Assembly (NCBI GenBank): GCA_947588005.1
Contig: CANPYE010000008.1
Location: forward strand, 1-44,629
Source of the DNA: an uncultured Lachnospiraceae bacterium
GTDB lineage: Bacteria > Bacillota > Clostridia > Lachnospirales > Lachnospiraceae
Direction of reading: 5' to 3'
DNA length: 44,629 nucleotides
Shown: positions 15,838 through 23,773 of the stretch, piece after piece
How positions within the stretch are numbered: the first letter of the stretch is position 1
Layout of the letters: every line of letters begins with the position of its first letter
Translations under genes and position numbers: made by a program
Notes under the pieces: generated by a model
Seen by the model: the letters and a program-made list of their open reading frames with translations, nothing else
What the model was told of the DNA's origin: nothing
The model's database searches: none

Positions 15838-17205
15838 TCACCTGCGGATCGCGTCCGCGATCTCCGCCACCTTCTCCTCCGTCAGGATATATTTCTTTTG
15901 GAAATAGAAGATCGCGATCAGAAGCCCGGCGATCGGCAGCACCGTCATCGTCAGCCGCAGTCCCATGACCGACGACGCAGCCGCTTCCACCGCGGCGGCC
16001 GTCTCCGACGTATCGCCGTTTAATTTCGTCACCGACAGGCAGACCGCGGCGATCAGCGCGGCCACGCCGCTTGCCAGCTTCACCACGAAGGTCTGCATGG
16101 AGAAGATCACGCTCTCATCGCGGCGGTTGTTCTTCCACTGGCCGTAATCCACGGTGTTGGCCAGGAATACGGTAGTGAGCACCGTAAGCATACCGAAGGC
16201 CACGAAGATGAAGAACGCCGGCACGAACAGGGCAAAAATACTGGTCACATTCAAAAGCATGAAGACCAGAAGCGTCGCATATCCCACGATCGCCAGGATA
16301 AAGCTCAGATAAAACACCTTAATGGCGCTTAAGAACTTCCGGATCAGCGGGAACAGGATCATCATAGACAGGATCTGGATCCCGCCGCCGAAGGTATTAA
16401 ACAGCGTATAGCTGTTGTACCAGGCGTCGCCGCCGAAATCGTATTTGAAGAAATAGATCACCAGATTGGAGGTGATATATAAGGAACAGTTGATCAGCAC
16501 GATGCTGACGACGATCGTCATAGCCTGATCGTTCTGCAGAAGCGCCTTAAACATCTGTCCCACCGACGGCGACTCCACATCTACAGTGGATTTCTCCTTG
16601 ATGCATACGCAGGTGACCGTGATAAAGATAACAAATAACACCGCCAGGATCAGCGCGAACCGGGCGAAGCCGGCCCTCTCATTGCCCTGTCCCAGGCTGT
16701 AGACGCATTTCATCGTAATGATCGTAACAAGGGCCGAGCCGACGCCCGCGCAGGAACGGCCCAGCGTGGACAGGCTCTCCCTCTCCTGTCCGCCTTCCGT
16801 GAAGGCCGGGATCATGGACCAGAACGGAATGTCCATCATCGTGTAGGTCACGCCCCAGAGAATATAGGTAATAGCCGCATAGGCGACCAGCCCGCTGCCG
16901 TTTAGCGCCGGCGGCGCCGCGAACATGAAATACAGGATCACTGCGTTCGTCACCGTTCCGATCAGAAGCCAGGGCCGGAACTTCCCCCATTTCGTGCGGG
17001 TCTTCGCCACGACCACGCCCATGATCGGGTCGTTAAACGCGTCAAACACCCGGGCCGCCATCAGAATCATACCCATGGCGATCGCGCTGACGCCGAGGAT
17101 ATCCTGATAATAGTACAGGATATAGCTGGCGGACAGCATGTAGACCATGTCCTTTCCCACGGCCCCCAGGCCGTAGGACGCTTTCTCTTTTGCCGTAAGT
17201 TTCAT
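15838..17205 (-). CDS. GPH-family sugar:cation symporter
   Basis: Member of the glycoside-pentoside-hexuronide:cation symporter group of the major facilitator superfamily (relatives MelB, XynP, UidB). It has 455 residues and about 12 hydrophobic segments. The N-terminal YGLGAVGKD start, DPIMGVVVAKTRTKWGKFRPW loop (residues about 59-79) and MDIPFWSMIPAF segment are characteristic. The ATG has AAGGAGAG. It has its own promoter at 17297-17325 and appears monocistronic. Substrate cannot be read from sequence. Proximity (about 2 kb) to an amylosucrase-type enzyme hints at sucrose or another glucoside, but the two are not in one operon. Confidence 0.85.
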   Translation of the reverse strand: MKLTAKEKASYGLGAVGKDMVYMLSASYILYYYQDILGVSAIAMGMILMAARVFDAFNDPIMGVVVAKTRTKWGKFRPWLLIGTVTNAVILYFMFAAPPALNGSGLVAYAAITYILWGVTYTMMDIPFWSMIPAFTEGGQERESLSTLGRSCAGVGSALVTIITMKCVYSLGQGNERAGFARFALILAVLFVIFITVTCVCIKEKSTVDVESPSVGQMFKALLQNDQAMTIVVSIVLINCSLYITSNLVIYFFKYDFGGDAWYNSYTLFNTFGGGIQILSMMILFPLIRKFLSAIKVFYLSFILAIVGYATLLVFMLLNVTSIFALFVPAFFIFVAFGMLTVLTTVFLANTVDYGQWKNNRRDESVIFSMQTFVVKLASGVAALIAAVCLSVTKLNGDTSETAAAVEAAASSVMGLRLTMTVLPIAGLLIAIFYFQKKYILTEEKVAEIADAIRR

Positions 17206-17296
17206 CTCTGTCTCTCCTTCTGCCTAATCATTCTGCGATCCGCTGCACGGCCGGACAACGGCGCACGCCGGCAGCCGCCGCAGCGTCTGTGCCTTC

Positions 17297-17325
17297 AGTT
17301 TACCATACCAGCCGGTATTTGTCAC
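17297..17325 (-). promoter_or_regulatory. Promoter of the GPH symporter
   Basis: GTGACA (17320-17325) and TAAACT (17297-17302) on the minus strand with a 17 bp spacer, about 90 bp before the symporter ATG. It is divergent from the bioY promoter, about 46 bp away. Confidence 0.6.
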
Positions 17326-17370
17326 TCTGAAAATGTCTCCGCCAATTGTTAACCATTTTCAAATATTATG

Positions 17371-17399
17371 TTGACAATCCGTGTCTCTTTCTGTATAAT
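17371..17399 (+). promoter_or_regulatory. Promoter of bioY
   Basis: Perfect TTGACA (17371-17376) and TATAAT (17394-17399) with a 17 bp spacer on the plus strand, start near 17406. The transcript would open with a small hairpin GAATGC-GAAA-GCATTC (17406-17421). The remaining leader up to the start codon (about 130 nt) is GC-rich and matches no riboswitch I recognise. A BirA operator was not seen. Confidence 0.88.
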
Positions 17400-17549
17400 C
17401 GTCATGAATGCGAAAGCATTCTGAAAGCCGGGCGCGGGCCGCTGCAGAGACATCCGGGAATGACATCGGCCATGCGTCTGGATTCAGAAAGCTGCGGCAA
17501 AGAATAACCTGCGGCGATGTTCCGCACGGGACCGAAAGTGAGTCTTATC

Positions 17550-18122
17550 ATGCGTTTATCCGATAATGCAACGGCCAGACCGTTTTTGACAATCCGTGAA
17601 ATAACGCTTACCGCGCTTATGACCGCGGTCATCTGCGTGCTGGGGCCGGTATCATTTCCGATCCCCTTATCGCCGGTTCCTATCTCCCTGGGAACTCTGG
17701 CGATCTACCTGACCGTCTATGTGCTGGGTCTGAAGCGGGGCTTCATAAGCTGTGCGGCCTATCTTCTTCTCGGCGCTGCCGGGCTCCCGGTATTTACCGG
17801 TTTTACCGGCGGACTGGCCAAGATGGCCGGCCCGACCGGCGGCTATATGATCGGTTATCTGTTCATGGCGGCGGCGGAAGGCTGGTTCGTCGATCATTTC
17901 CATGGAAAGAAGCTTTACGCCGTAGCCGGCATGGTCATCGGCACTGCTTTCTGCTATCTGTTCGGCTCCCTTTGGCTGGCTTATCAGATGCACCTGACCT
18001 TCTCCGGCGCGCTGGCCATGGGCGCGGTCCCCTATCTGCCCGGCGACGCTGCAAAGATCGCGATCGCGCTGTCATTCGGTAGCGCGGTGCGGTATGCGCT
18101 TAACCGGGGGAATCTGCTGTAA
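17550..18122 (+). CDS. bioY: Biotin transporter BioY (ECF S component)
   Basis: Substrate-binding membrane subunit of an energy-coupling-factor biotin transporter. The 190-residue protein has about six hydrophobic segments. Family hallmarks are PLSPVPISLGTLAIYL near the N-terminus, YLLLGAAGLPVFTGFTGG, and GPTGGYMIGYLF. The start at 17550 has GTGAG seven bases upstream. An ATG 11 codons earlier lacks a ribosome binding site. No ecfA or ecfT genes are adjacent, so it would rely on a shared ECF module or work alone. Its last 23 bp overlap the 3' end of the convergent permease gene. Confidence 0.92.
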   Translation: MRLSDNATARPFLTIREITLTALMTAVICVLGPVSFPIPLSPVPISLGTLAIYLTVYVLGLKRGFISCAAYLLLGAAGLPVFTGFTGGLAKMAGPTGGYMIGYLFMAAAEGWFVDHFHGKKLYAVAGMVIGTAFCYLFGSLWLAYQMHLTFSGALAMGAVPYLPGDAAKIAIALSFGSAVRYALNRGNLL

Positions 18123-19182
18123 ATTCCAGGATCACCAGCGTCCCCACCGGTCCTAAAAGCACGCCGGGGATTCCAAAGAGCTGTATTCCCACATAGATCG
18201 AGACGAGCGTTTCCAAAGGCGACAGACCCACCTTATCGCTCAGAAGCTTAGCCTCCAGAAATTCCCGCAGGAGATAGCACGCCGCATAAAGCGCCAGCAA
18301 AAATACCCCTCGCTGCCATTTTCTCCGTAAGAAACAAAGCAGCGCCCAGGGTACAAGCACGGTTCCGGTGCCGAAAAGCGGCAGCGCGTCTAAAAGTCCC
18401 AGACCGATCCCGGCCAGGATATAGTATGGATTCTTCAGAAGAAATAATCCCCCAATGCACAGAGCCATTGTAAAGAGCAGTATGATTCCCTGCGCCCGCA
18501 GATAGGCCCGGCCGACTACTCCGAGCACATGTCCGATCCGCGCAAATTCGTCCCTGAAAACGGAACGCTTCATCCGCGCGCGTATCCCATCCATTTCCTG
18601 CACAAACAGCATCACTCCCACGACGAACAGAATTGTAACGACCGCTGTTTCCACTACCGTCTGCGCCACCGGCATGGAATTCCCCATCAGATAGGGCATC
18701 ACGCCCTGCTTCATCCGGTCGCCGAGACCCGCGATCATATCCTGGGCCAGATACACCATCGTATCCTCCTTGAGCGTCAGACGCTGCTCCATCAGATGAC
18801 ACATGCCCGTAAGCCACCGGTTCAGCTGCGCCATCCACTCCGGCAGCCGCTCCATAAAAAGCACGATCTGTTCACAGAGCCGCCTTCCTCCCACATAGGC
18901 CGCCGCGCCCAGAACGCCAAAAAACAGCGCCAGCAGAAACACTGCGACCGCCCACGGAGCGACGCCGCACGTATGGCCCCGCCACCGAAACCGCAGTTTT
19001 CCGGCAAGCTTTTCTGCCGGCGGTTTCAGGACGGCCGCCGCCGCGGCAGAGAACACAAAAGGAGCCGCAAGCGGCAGCATATACTTAAAAATCAGATACA
19101 CTCCCGCGGCGACTCCCGCGATCCGCAGCATTCTTTTCCCTTTTTCGTCCATAATCCGGCCAGATCCCTTTCCTTCCGTCAT
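18100..19182 (-). CDS. AI-2E/PerM family permease (YtvI-like)
   Basis: Polytopic membrane protein of the AI-2 exporter/PerM (UPF0118) superfamily; in Firmicutes the YtvI subgroup is associated with sporulation. It has 360 residues: hydrophobic hairpins at the N-terminus, a central amphipathic soluble region (about 105-185), then C-terminal helices with the conserved GLGLLDALPLFGTGTVLVPW and GIPGVLLGPVG segments. The ATG at 19182 has AAAAGGATAG. It converges on bioY with a 23-bp tail-to-tail overlap, leaving no room for a terminator between them. It follows the amylosucrase gene in reverse order (40 bp), so the two may be co-transcribed. Transported substrate unknown. Confidence 0.85.
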   Translation of the reverse strand: MTEGKGSGRIMDEKGKRMLRIAGVAAGVYLIFKYMLPLAAPFVFSAAAAAVLKPPAEKLAGKLRFRWRGHTCGVAPWAVAVFLLALFFGVLGAAAYVGGRRLCEQIVLFMERLPEWMAQLNRWLTGMCHLMEQRLTLKEDTMVYLAQDMIAGLGDRMKQGVMPYLMGNSMPVAQTVVETAVVTILFVVGVMLFVQEMDGIRARMKRSVFRDEFARIGHVLGVVGRAYLRAQGIILLFTMALCIGGLFLLKNPYYILAGIGLGLLDALPLFGTGTVLVPWALLCFLRRKWQRGVFLLALYAACYLLREFLEAKLLSDKVGLSPLETLVSIYVGIQLFGIPGVLLGPVGTLVILEFTADSPG

Positions 19183-19221
19183 TTACTATCCTTTTCAGAT
19201 TATGAACGCATTTTCCGATAT

Positions 19222-21075
19222 CTATTCCATCTTGCCCTCCGCAGGCGCAAGAAGCCCCCATACGAAATCATAGGGACGCAGCCACACCCTGCCGTCGTTT
19301 CCAATCGCCTCTCCGGTCAGCAAATCCGTTCCGCTCTCCGTCCAGGCCACTTCCTTCCGCTCCCGGCTGAAATTATAAATTCCGATCAGCGTTTCCTTCT
19401 TTCCGGTTCGTTTCAGAACCAGTACGCCGTCGTCCCCGCTCTCACAGGTCTCGGCCTTCGCGCCGGTCCCGAACGCCTCGTGCTTTGCCCGCAGCGTCTC
19501 AAGTCTCCGCAGGGACTTAAACAGCTGCTCCTGCACGGTGCCCGGCCTGTCGATATTCTTCACCAGGTTCCACTGGAACGCCCCCCGGTGGATATAGCGG
19601 GAGTCCAAACGCTTCTCCGGATCGTCCTTGTAAGTGTAGTCGTTTACCTGCCCGACCTCGTCCCCGCTGTAGATCACCGGGATCCCGGCCTGAAACAGCA
19701 TAAACGCGTGCAGCATTACATCCAGGCGGATCGCCCGCTCCATACCGTGCTCGTCGCCGCAGAATCCGGCCTTCTCCACGCCGCACATGGACGCCGTCGT
19801 CCCGCAGAACCGGGCGTCCCGGGTGATCGGGTCGTTATTGTAGAGCTCGCCGCGGCTAAAGCTGTCCTCCAGCTTCCCGGTAAAGAAATCATTCAGGAAC
19901 TGCTTGTGCGGTACCTGCTGCATCCCCCATTCCGCCAGCGTATCGTAATCCAGCCCCCAGCCGATATCGTCGTGGCAGCGCAGATAATTTAAAAATGTAT
20001 ACTCCCGCGGCAGGCCGTACACGGCATCCAGCTGCTTCTTAAGGAGCCGCACATCCTGAACCGCCACCGTGTGCCAGACCGTCGCCATCGTCGTTACATT
20101 ATAAAGCATATGACATTCCGGCTTCTTAACGGTGCCGAAATACGGCGCCACCTTCACCGGCTCCATGACTACCTCGCCAAGCAGAAGCATCCCCGGACAT
20201 ACCGCTTCGCCGATCATGCGCATCATGCGCACCAGCGTATGTACCTGCGGCAGATTGCGGCAGGTCGTCCCCAGCTCCTTCCAGATATACGGCACCGCGT
20301 CCAGTCGGATCACATCGATTCCCAGATTCGCCAGGAACAGGCAGTTATAGACCATCTCGTTAAATACCACCGGATTCGCGTAATTCAGATCCCACTGATA
20401 AGGATAAAAGGATGTCATCACATGCTTGCCCACATCCGGCAGCCAGGTGAAGTTCCCCGGCGCCGTCGTCGGGAACACCTGGGGCACGGTCTTCTCGAAC
20501 TGCATCGGGATCTCCCAGCTGTCATAGAAGAAATACCGGTCCTGGTACTCCTCCTCACCGGCCCGGGCGCGCCTTGCCCACTCGTGATCCTCGGAGGTGT
20601 GGTTCATCACAAAATCCAGGCACAGACTGATGCCCTGTTCATGACACTGATCCGCCAGCTCCTCCAGATCTTCAACCGTGCCCAGTTCCTTCTGCACCTT
20701 CCTGAAATCCGACACCGCGTAGCCGCCGTCAGACCGTCCCGCCGGCGATTCCATCAGAGGCATCAAATGCAGATAATTGACGCCGCAGGACTTCACATAA
20801 TCCAGATGCTCCGCCACGCCCTTTAAATTCCCGGCAAACTGCCCCACGTACATCATCATTCCCAAAAGGCCGTTCCCCCGGTACCACTGCGGATCCGCCT
20901 CCCGCTCCGCATCAAGCGCCTTAAGCGGAGCCTTCCGGGCGTCAAAGATCTTTCGCAGATTGCCGCAAAGCTCGGTAAAGCGCGCTTCATCGTCATACAG
21001 CTCCATATAAAGCCATTTCAGCTCGTCGTAATGCCTGCCAAGCCGCTCCCCGAAAATGTCCTTTTTCTCCCTCAC
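19222..21075 (-). CDS. Amylosucrase-type GH13 glucosyltransferase / sucrose hydrolase
   Basis: Strong resemblance to GH13 subfamily 4 enzymes, which use sucrose to build alpha-1,4-glucan or hydrolyse it. The 617-residue protein has no signal peptide, so it acts in the cytoplasm. Conserved landmarks: SDGGYAVSDFR (115-125), DFVMNHTSEDHEWA (154-167), nucleophile in DVIRLDAV (D259), general acid in LLGEVV (E301), and CHDDIGWG (H368, D369). The QWDLNYANP and ANLGID segments also match amylosucrases. The start is GTG with GAGGAAG eight bases upstream. It is transcribed from TTGACA-N17-TAAAAT and is divergent from an AraC regulator, its likely controller. Whether it polymerises or hydrolyses cannot be told from sequence. 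Confidence 0.88.
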   Translation of the reverse strand: MREKKDIFGERLGRHYDELKWLYMELYDDEARFTELCGNLRKIFDARKAPLKALDAEREADPQWYRGNGLLGMMMYVGQFAGNLKGVAEHLDYVKSCGVNYLHLMPLMESPAGRSDGGYAVSDFRKVQKELGTVEDLEELADQCHEQGISLCLDFVMNHTSEDHEWARRARAGEEEYQDRYFFYDSWEIPMQFEKTVPQVFPTTAPGNFTWLPDVGKHVMTSFYPYQWDLNYANPVVFNEMVYNCLFLANLGIDVIRLDAVPYIWKELGTTCRNLPQVHTLVRMMRMIGEAVCPGMLLLGEVVMEPVKVAPYFGTVKKPECHMLYNVTTMATVWHTVAVQDVRLLKKQLDAVYGLPREYTFLNYLRCHDDIGWGLDYDTLAEWGMQQVPHKQFLNDFFTGKLEDSFSRGELYNNDPITRDARFCGTTASMCGVEKAGFCGDEHGMERAIRLDVMLHAFMLFQAGIPVIYSGDEVGQVNDYTYKDDPEKRLDSRYIHRGAFQWNLVKNIDRPGTVQEQLFKSLRRLETLRAKHEAFGTGAKAETCESGDDGVLVLKRTGKKETLIGIYNFSRERKEVAWTESGTDLLTGEAIGNDGRVWLRPYDFVWGLLAPAEGKME

Positions 21076-21108
21076 CGTTTACACTTCCTCGAAATAAGTA
21101 TTTCTGCA

Positions 21109-21137
21109 ATTTTATCATTTTGTTCCGCTGCTGTCAA
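21109..21137 (-). promoter_or_regulatory. Promoter of the amylosucrase gene
   Basis: TTGACA (21132-21137) and TAAAAT (21109-21114) on the minus strand with a 17 bp spacer, about 34 bp before the GTG start. A short degenerate tandem repeat begins about 20 bp upstream of the -35 box. Confidence 0.87.
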
Positions 21138-21157
21138 TCAGCCCGGCCTCCTTTCCC

Positions 21158-21247
21158 ACATGCCGGCCCCTTCCCTCAGTTCGGTCCCCTTTTCCTCAGT
21201 TCGGCACCTTCCCCTCATGCCGGCACACTTTCCGCATGCCGGCGAAA
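21158..21247. repeat. 19-20-bp degenerate tandem repeat between two divergent promoters
   Basis: About five units resembling CCTCAGTTCGGCACCTT or CATGCCGGCACACTTT start near 21158, 21174, 21194, 21213 and 21232. The array lies upstream of the amylosucrase -35 box and about 127 bp from the araC promoter. It could be a set of regulator sites or simply another minisatellite. Confidence 0.6.
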
Positions 21248-21362
21248 TCCGATCTGGGCGCTCCCAGCCCGCAAATAGAGCCGTTTCCTTCCCTGCGCAT
21301 CCTGTCGAAAACGCCAATACACGGCGAAAATTATGCCCAAATGCCGTCTTTGTCAATATGCC

Positions 21363-21403
21363 TTAATATTCGCTTGATATTCGATCAAATTTAGGTATAT
21401 AAT
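21363..21403 (+). promoter_or_regulatory. Promoter and direct-repeat operator of araC-type gene
   Basis: TTGATA (21374-21379) and TATAAT (21398-21403) on the plus strand, 18 bp apart. The -35 box is part of the second of two 10-11-bp direct repeats (TTAATATTCG at 21363, TTGATATTCG at 21374) and of an inverted pair TTGAT-ATTCG-ATCAA (21374-21388). Direct half-sites one helical turn apart are typical of AraC-family binding, so autoregulation is plausible. Confidence 0.7.
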
Positions 21404-21541
21404 GAAGATGGACGTTAGCAGCTTTATATAATATTTCACAACCGGATCCCGGATATTCGACTGCTTTTATGTGCGTTACGTTGAACATTTCCAAGCATTA
21501 TTGTTCTGCAGGGCCATGTGCCGACGAAAGGAGCCTGACTT

Positions 21542-22396
21542 ATGAGCAACGTCCTGTTTTCCATTTTCCCAAATGAGAGGTTCGTCGATCTGAGTTTGTA
21601 TCAGTACGGGTGGGAACAGTGTGAACCTCTCCACTCCTGCGGCCCGGACGCCGGCAGCCACTATCTGTTTCATTATGTGATCGCCGGTGCGGGAACGCTG
21701 ACTGCGACAGATCAAAATGGCGAAACACATGAATACAGCCTGAAAAGCGGCAACGGTTTTATGATTTTCCCCAAGCAGACCGCCTCTTACCGCGCGGACG
21801 AACATCATCCCTGGGAATATGCCTGGGTAGAATTTGACGGGCTGAAAGTGAAGGAGGCCCTGGAACTGGCAGGCCTGACCACGGACTCGCCCATTTACCA
21901 CGCCAACACACGCGAATTGAGCATGGAGCTTAAAAACGAGATGCTTTACATAGCGCAGAACCCGGATCAGTCGCCGTTCCACCTGATCGGCCATCTGTAT
22001 CTGTTTTTGGACTACCTGACGCGTTCTTCCTCCGCCAGACAACTGGTTCAGACCGGGAAACTGCAGGATTTCTATGTGCGGGAAGCGTTATCGTTCATCG
22101 AGCAGAATTTCCAGAACGATATCTCCGTGGAAGATATCGCGTCCTTCTGCAATCTGAACCGAAGCTATTTCGGCAAGATCTTCCGGGACGCGGTCGGCAA
22201 GACGCCCCAGGAGTTCCTGATCAGCTACCGGATGGGCAAAGCGGCGGAGCTTCTGAAGCTGACAAGCCTTTCCATCGGCAATATCAGCAGCGCCGTAGGC
22301 TATCCGAGCCAGCTGCATTTCTCAAGGGCATTCAAGAATGTATACGGAGTCTCACCGAGAGAATGGCGGAATGAGAACAAATTAATTACAAAATAG
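21542..22396 (+). CDS. AraC-family transcriptional regulator
   Basis: 284 residues. The N-terminal cupin-like ligand domain covers about residues 30-110 (HYVIAGAGTL, IFPKQTASYRADEHHPWEYAWVEF in pieces). The C-terminal double helix-turn-helix occupies about 180-284, with the first HTH around ISVEDIASFCNLNRSYFGKIFRD and the family signature in the second (GYPSQLHFSRAFKNVYGVSP). The ATG has AAAGGAG at nine to ten bases. It is divergent from the amylosucrase gene, which it probably regulates in response to a sugar. It ends in a GC-rich palindrome. Identification as AraC-family is secure; target and inducer are inferred. Confidence 0.93.
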   Translation: MSNVLFSIFPNERFVDLSLYQYGWEQCEPLHSCGPDAGSHYLFHYVIAGAGTLTATDQNGETHEYSLKSGNGFMIFPKQTASYRADEHHPWEYAWVEFDGLKVKEALELAGLTTDSPIYHANTRELSMELKNEMLYIAQNPDQSPFHLIGHLYLFLDYLTRSSSARQLVQTGKLQDFYVREALSFIEQNFQNDISVEDIASFCNLNRSYFGKIFRDAVGKTPQEFLISYRMGKAAELLKLTSLSIGNISSAVGYPSQLHFSRAFKNVYGVSPREWRNENKLITK

Positions 22397-22415
22397 GGGA
22401 CCGCGCGCGGTCCCC
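22396..22415 (+). terminator. Palindromic terminator after the araC-type gene
   Basis: GGGGACCGCG and CGCGGTCCCC form a 20-bp perfect palindrome beginning at the last base of the stop codon. Only TTACAATTTGTTT follows, so termination strength is uncertain. The following 110 bp to the end of the next gene contain nothing recognised. Confidence 0.6.
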
Positions 22416-22523
22416 TTACAATTTGTTTAGTCTTCAGTTCCTTGCATGGCTGAACCATGGACTCACCTGTTTCTGATTTGTACTTCCTTTGTACTCTATT
22501 CAGTATGGCACGGAATCCGTTTT

Positions 22524-23639
22524 TTATGTATGCGGTTTTATTCCCGGCGCCAGCTGCCCTCCGGCATCCTCAAAGATTCCGAAAATCGGCGCGTCCGGAT
22601 CCATAAAAAATGACATTGGCTCTCCGGTAGACGGATGTTGAAACGCCAGACCGCACGCGCAGAGCGCCAGTTGGCGGGATCCGCCCCCGAGAGCTTCTCT
22701 CCGGCCTGTCTGCCGCGGCCTGTCCTGCTCCGGCCGCCCCGGCTCCGGCTGTTCCGTTTCCGGCCGCCCCGGCTCCGGCTGTTCCGCTTCCGGTTGCCCC
22801 GGTTCCGGCCGTCCCAGCTCCGGCTGTTCCGCTTCCGGTCGCTTCGTCTCCGGTCGCTTCGTCTCCGCCCCATAGCGGGCGTCTCCCCACAGCGGAAGCC
22901 CGCGCCCCGCGAACTGTACGCGAATCTGATGATGGCGGCCGGTGAGAAGGCCGATCTCAACAAGCGTCAGCGGACCCGGCCCGGCCCATGCGGGCGGTTC
23001 CTCCGTCTCTTTCAGAACCCGGTAGCAGAGTTCGGCCCGTTTCGCGCCGTTTACTCCCTTTTCAACGATCCTGGACCGGTTCTCCTTCGGGTCCTTCAAC
23101 AAGTAATCCACAAAGTTACCCACATTATCCACAAATTTTCCACACACAACGGCGCGATACGTCTTATTAATACCATTCCCCTGAATCCCGGCGCTCAAGG
23201 CCCCTGCGGCGGCTTTCGTCTTCGCGTAGACCATGATTCCCGACACCGGCTTGTCCAGACGGTGGATAACTCCCACGTACGGTTCGCCGTTTTGCTCCCC
23301 TCTGCAAGCCAGAACGTTTGCTTCTTTCCTTCCGCGGGAAGGACCGCCTGCCTCTTTCCATTCGCAGGCCGAGCCGCCCGCATTTTTCCTTCCGCGGACT
23401 GGGCCGCCTGTCTCTTTCCCTCCGCGGTCTGGGCCCCTTGTCTCTTTCCCTCCGCGGACTGGACCGCCTGCCTCTTGCCCTCTGTAAGCCGGGCCGCCTG
23501 CCGCGCCGGCGGTTCTGCGGATATGGTTGCGGATTTCGCTGACCATATCCGGCTCGAAGGAATGTCCGGCCTGGGACGCAATCCCCGCGGGTTTCTTTAC
23601 AACAATAATGTCCCGATCTTCATAAAACACTTCCAGCAT
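22524..23639 (-). CDS. RluA-family pseudouridine synthase with two repeat insertions
   Basis: Isomerises specific uridines in RNA, probably rRNA. Catalytic motif HRLDKPVSG with Asp129; further family segments are KTYRAVVCG (159-167), LLTGRHHQIRVQFA (231-244) and LPLWGDARYG (249-258). The protein is 371 residues, well above the usual 230-300, because of two low-complexity inserts. Six units of a 10-residue repeat (GGPVRGGKET-like) occupy residues 48-107, before the catalytic Asp. Ten units of a 5-residue Pro/Glu/Arg repeat (EPGRP-like) occupy 259-308, after the HHQIR motif. Both inserts are strongly charged and likely disordered. The ATG has GGAGAGAC upstream. The target nucleotide is unknown. 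Confidence 0.9.
   Translation of the reverse strand: MLEVFYEDRDIIVVKKPAGIASQAGHSFEPDMVSEIRNHIRRTAGAAGGPAYRGQEAGGPVRGGKETRGPDRGGKETGGPVRGRKNAGGSACEWKEAGGPSRGRKEANVLACRGEQNGEPYVGVIHRLDKPVSGIMVYAKTKAAAGALSAGIQGNGINKTYRAVVCGKFVDNVGNFVDYLLKDPKENRSRIVEKGVNGAKRAELCYRVLKETEEPPAWAGPGPLTLVEIGLLTGRHHQIRVQFAGRGLPLWGDARYGAETKRPETKRPEAEQPELGRPEPGQPEAEQPEPGRPETEQPEPGRPEQDRPRQTGRREALGGGSRQLALCACGLAFQHPSTGEPMSFFMDPDAPIFGIFEDAGGQLAPGIKPHT
22716..22865. repeat. 15/30-bp in-frame repeat in the RluA-type gene (C-terminal site)
   Basis: Encodes about ten units of a Pro-Glu/Gln-x-Gly/Glu-x-like pentapeptide between the HHQIR region and the C-terminal strand. On DNA the core CCGGCTGTTCCG recurs roughly every 30 bp. 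It keeps the reading frame. Confidence 0.85.
23319..23498. repeat. 30-bp in-frame repeat in the RluA-type gene (N-terminal site)
   Basis: Six 30-bp units encoding GGP-x-RGxKE-x decapeptides at residues 48-107. Units share TCTTTCC and GGGCCGCC-type cores on the plus strand. They lie between the N-terminal strand and the catalytic loop, where family members normally have a short linker. Confidence 0.88.
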
Positions 23640-23691
23640 CTGTCTCTCCGTACCGTATAAACGGCTTTTTGCAAATTTTTATATTCAGGTC

Positions 23692-23720
23692 TTGCATTTT
23701 TCGTGCATAAGGCATATACT
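23692..23720 (+). promoter_or_regulatory. Promoter of the hemolysin III-like gene
   Basis: TTGCAT (23692-23697) and TATACT (23715-23720) on the plus strand, 17 bp apart. A short leader hairpin TAGTTTT-T-AAAACTA follows before the ribosome binding site. Confidence 0.75.
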
Positions 23721-23773
23721 AGGTAATGACACATAGTTTTTAAAACTACATGCAAAAACATCGAGGTGATCAT

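Noticed and set aside
18529-19992. 487-codon plus-strand frame opposite the permease and amylosucrase genes
   Set aside because: Antisense shadow; no start signal and no family resemblance.
23319-23498. Frameshift or assembly error in the RluA-type gene
   Set aside because: The repeats are in multiples of 30 bp, the frame is kept and all catalytic motifs follow in order, so the insert looks genuine.
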